This document shows, in pieces, positions 5,321 through 6,375 of a DNA stretch of 6,375 nucleotides; within the stretch, counting starts at the first letter, position 1; each line of letters starts with the position of its first letter. Both the position numbers and the translations under genes were made by a program. The DNA is taken from assembly GCF_001854865.1 (NCBI RefSeq), contig NZ_MDDW01000003.1, positions 21,091 to 27,465 on the forward strand, given 5' to 3'. The stretch comes from Rhizobium sp. LCM 4573. GTDB taxonomy: Bacteria > Pseudomonadota > Alphaproteobacteria > Rhizobiales > Rhizobiaceae. A model generated the notes under the pieces. That model was not told the origin of the DNA and did no database searches. It saw only the letters and a program-made list of their open reading frames with translations.

Positions 5321-6175
5321 ATGGACGCCATCAGCGCTCGCGGTGCCGATGTAGAAGAAAGCCAGATCGAGATCATTCGCCATTCGGAGCACTACTGGCG
5401 TGTCAATTTGAATAACCCGCCACTCAACATCATGGGTCCGCAGATGGTGCGGGAATTCTCTGAGCTCGTCACAGAGATGGAAAATAATCACGAATTGAAG
5501 GTCGTAGTCATCGGAAGCACCAACCCCGACTACTTCATGGCCCACTACGATGTTCTTCGCGACCCGGCCGAGTCCATAAACATGGCACCGGGGCCGACAG
5601 GCATGCATCCGGTACCGGACGCATTCGTCAGATTAAGTCGATTGCCCGTAGTGTCGATTGCATCGATCCGCGGCAGGGCTACGGGGTCTGGCAGCGAGAT
5701 AGCGCTCGCTTGCGACATCCGGTTTGCCAGCAGGGAGAAGGCGGTCCTTTCCCATTGGGAGGTCGGAGCCGGTTTCGTTCCTGGCGGCGGCCCAATGGCG
5801 AGAATGCCCCGCCTGATGGGGCGCGGACGAGCGCTCGAGGTCCTTCTTGGCGCTGACGACATTCATGGGGAACTCGCGGAACTCTATGGATATGTGAACC
5901 GTGCTCTACCGGACGACGAGCTTGACGGTTTCGTAGACAGCTTCGCCCGACGTATCGCCTCCTTCAACCGCGACGCAATCGCTGCGACCAAGCGTTTCGT
6001 GGACGACGTCAGCTTGCCGGCCGACTCCGAGATGCAGCCGGCGTGGGAGGCTTTCGTATCCTCCGTCGGTCAACCGTTCGCACAGGAAAGGCTGTCGGAT
6101 TTCGTCAAGCTCGGGCTCCAGCATCCCAGTGATATCGAAAAACGGCTTGGGTACTACGTCGGCCCTCGTCCGTAA
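5321..6175 (+). CDS. Enoyl-CoA hydratase/isomerase (crotonase) family protein
   Basis: This protein of 284 residues is of usual crotonase length. The oxyanion-hole segments are at about 65-78 (GSTNPDYFMAHYDV) and 118-137 (GRATGSGSEIALACDIRFAS). Both glutamates used by true hydratases appear to be kept: E126 in GSEIALACDI and E147 in HWEVGAGFVPGGG. Such enzymes act on acyl-CoA thioesters in the cytoplasm (hydration, isomerisation or C-C cleavage). The C-terminal part (about 200-284) is helical, as in crotonase trimers. The unusual loop at 81-100 is rich in Met, Pro and Gly. The start ATG has AAGGAG 7 nt upstream. The gene is divergent from the hydrolase, suggesting joint use in degrading an organic compound, but no other pathway gene is visible, so the substrate cannot be given. 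Confidence 0.88.
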   Translation: MDAISARGADVEESQIEIIRHSEHYWRVNLNNPPLNIMGPQMVREFSELVTEMENNHELKVVVIGSTNPDYFMAHYDVLRDPAESINMAPGPTGMHPVPDAFVRLSRLPVVSIASIRGRATGSGSEIALACDIRFASREKAVLSHWEVGAGFVPGGGPMARMPRLMGRGRALEVLLGADDIHGELAELYGYVNRALPDDELDGFVDSFARRIASFNRDAIAATKRFVDDVSLPADSEMQPAWEAFVSSVGQPFAQERLSDFVKLGLQHPSDIEKRLGYYVGPRP

Positions 6176-6226
6176 CTATCGTTTTTTGAGGACCCGTCGC
6201 ATAGCGATGGGGCAAAGAGGTCTTCT

Positions 6227-6375
6227 ATGCCCAAGGTAGGCACCCAAAGCGCGACATTGATTGAGTTCCTACCGACGGCAAGGGCTATCGTTGTTATGCT
6301 GCTGGGGGGCCGCGATGAAGCTGACGCACTTCTCTCGGCTATCCTCGTCACTCCAACCGGAGTGCAATCGGAAAG
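6227..6375 (+). CDS. N-terminal part of an unidentified protein, perhaps sigma-factor-like
   Basis: The frame is open from the ATG at 6227 to the window end (49 full codons), with AGAGG 6 nt upstream. Residues 11-40 (LIEFLPTARAIVVMLLGG then RDEADALLSAIL) resemble the start of sigma-70 region 2 in ECF factors and PhyR-like proteins, where 'ARAL.G....ADDLVQ..L' is common. The match is loose: the usual DDLVQ is replaced by DALLS. It begins 51 bp after the crotonase stop, so it might be read through from that gene. The identity is tentative, and only the open frame and ribosome site are firm. Confidence 0.45.
   Translation, partial: MPKVGTQSATLIEFLPTARAIVVMLLGGRDEADALLSAILVTPTGVQSE

Noticed and set aside
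6176..6190. T6 run after the crotonase stop as intrinsic terminator
   Set aside because: No stable GC-rich stem precedes the T-run; only 4-bp pairings are possible.
1..6375. CRISPR array, tRNA, insertion sequence or integrase att site
   Set aside because: The only Cas-related hint is the Cas2-like fold of one small protein. No regularly spaced repeats, tRNA cloverleaf or transposase motif were seen on either strand.

Overview
The window looks like chromosomal or plasmid DNA of an alphaproteobacterium, most likely a rhizobial (Hyphomicrobiales) strain. The basis is GC-rich codon use, the style of the enzymes, and a short sigma factor / acidic protein / ImmA-IrrE peptidase trio that I associate from memory with that group. 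No rRNA, tRNA, CRISPR array or insertion sequence is visible. The organism assignment is an inference.

Left third (1-1889, minus strand): a tightly packed antiphage operon of CBASS type. In transcription order it has a small SinR/Cas2-like protein (1889-1626), a CD-NTase cyclase with an intact active site (1537-284), and an E2-like protein cut by the left edge (284-1). The E2-like start overlaps the cyclase stop by one base (TAATG). No full Cap2 (E1-E2) can be seen, so this resembles a 'short' type II CBASS. The effector is not in the window and would be expected beyond the left edge.

Middle (1890-3825): a shared divergent promoter region of 139 bp, then a plus-strand operon. It encodes a small sigma-70-like factor (2029-2619), an acidic helical protein (2612-3016) and an ImmA/IrrE-type zinc metallopeptidase (3019-3825). 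The ends overlap or nearly touch, so the three are probably co-transcribed. Known CBASS regulators include a HTH repressor with an ImmA/IrrE-like protease (CapH/CapP). Here the protease is paired with a sigma-like protein and an acidic partner. My leading hypothesis is that this trio is a protease-gated switch for the adjacent CBASS operon.

3826-4192: a gap with no convincing complete gene. It holds a possible frameshifted small gene (3946-4144) and a perfect 10-bp hairpin (4153-4177) between convergent genes.

Right third (4193-6175): two metabolic genes transcribed away from each other, an alpha/beta hydrolase of the dehalogenase/epoxide-hydrolase type (minus) and a crotonase-family enoyl-CoA hydratase/isomerase (plus). 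The 240-bp spacer between them contains a perfect 9-bp inverted repeat. They look unrelated to defence. The window ends in the start of another plus-strand gene (6227 onward), weakly reminiscent of a sigma factor N-terminus.
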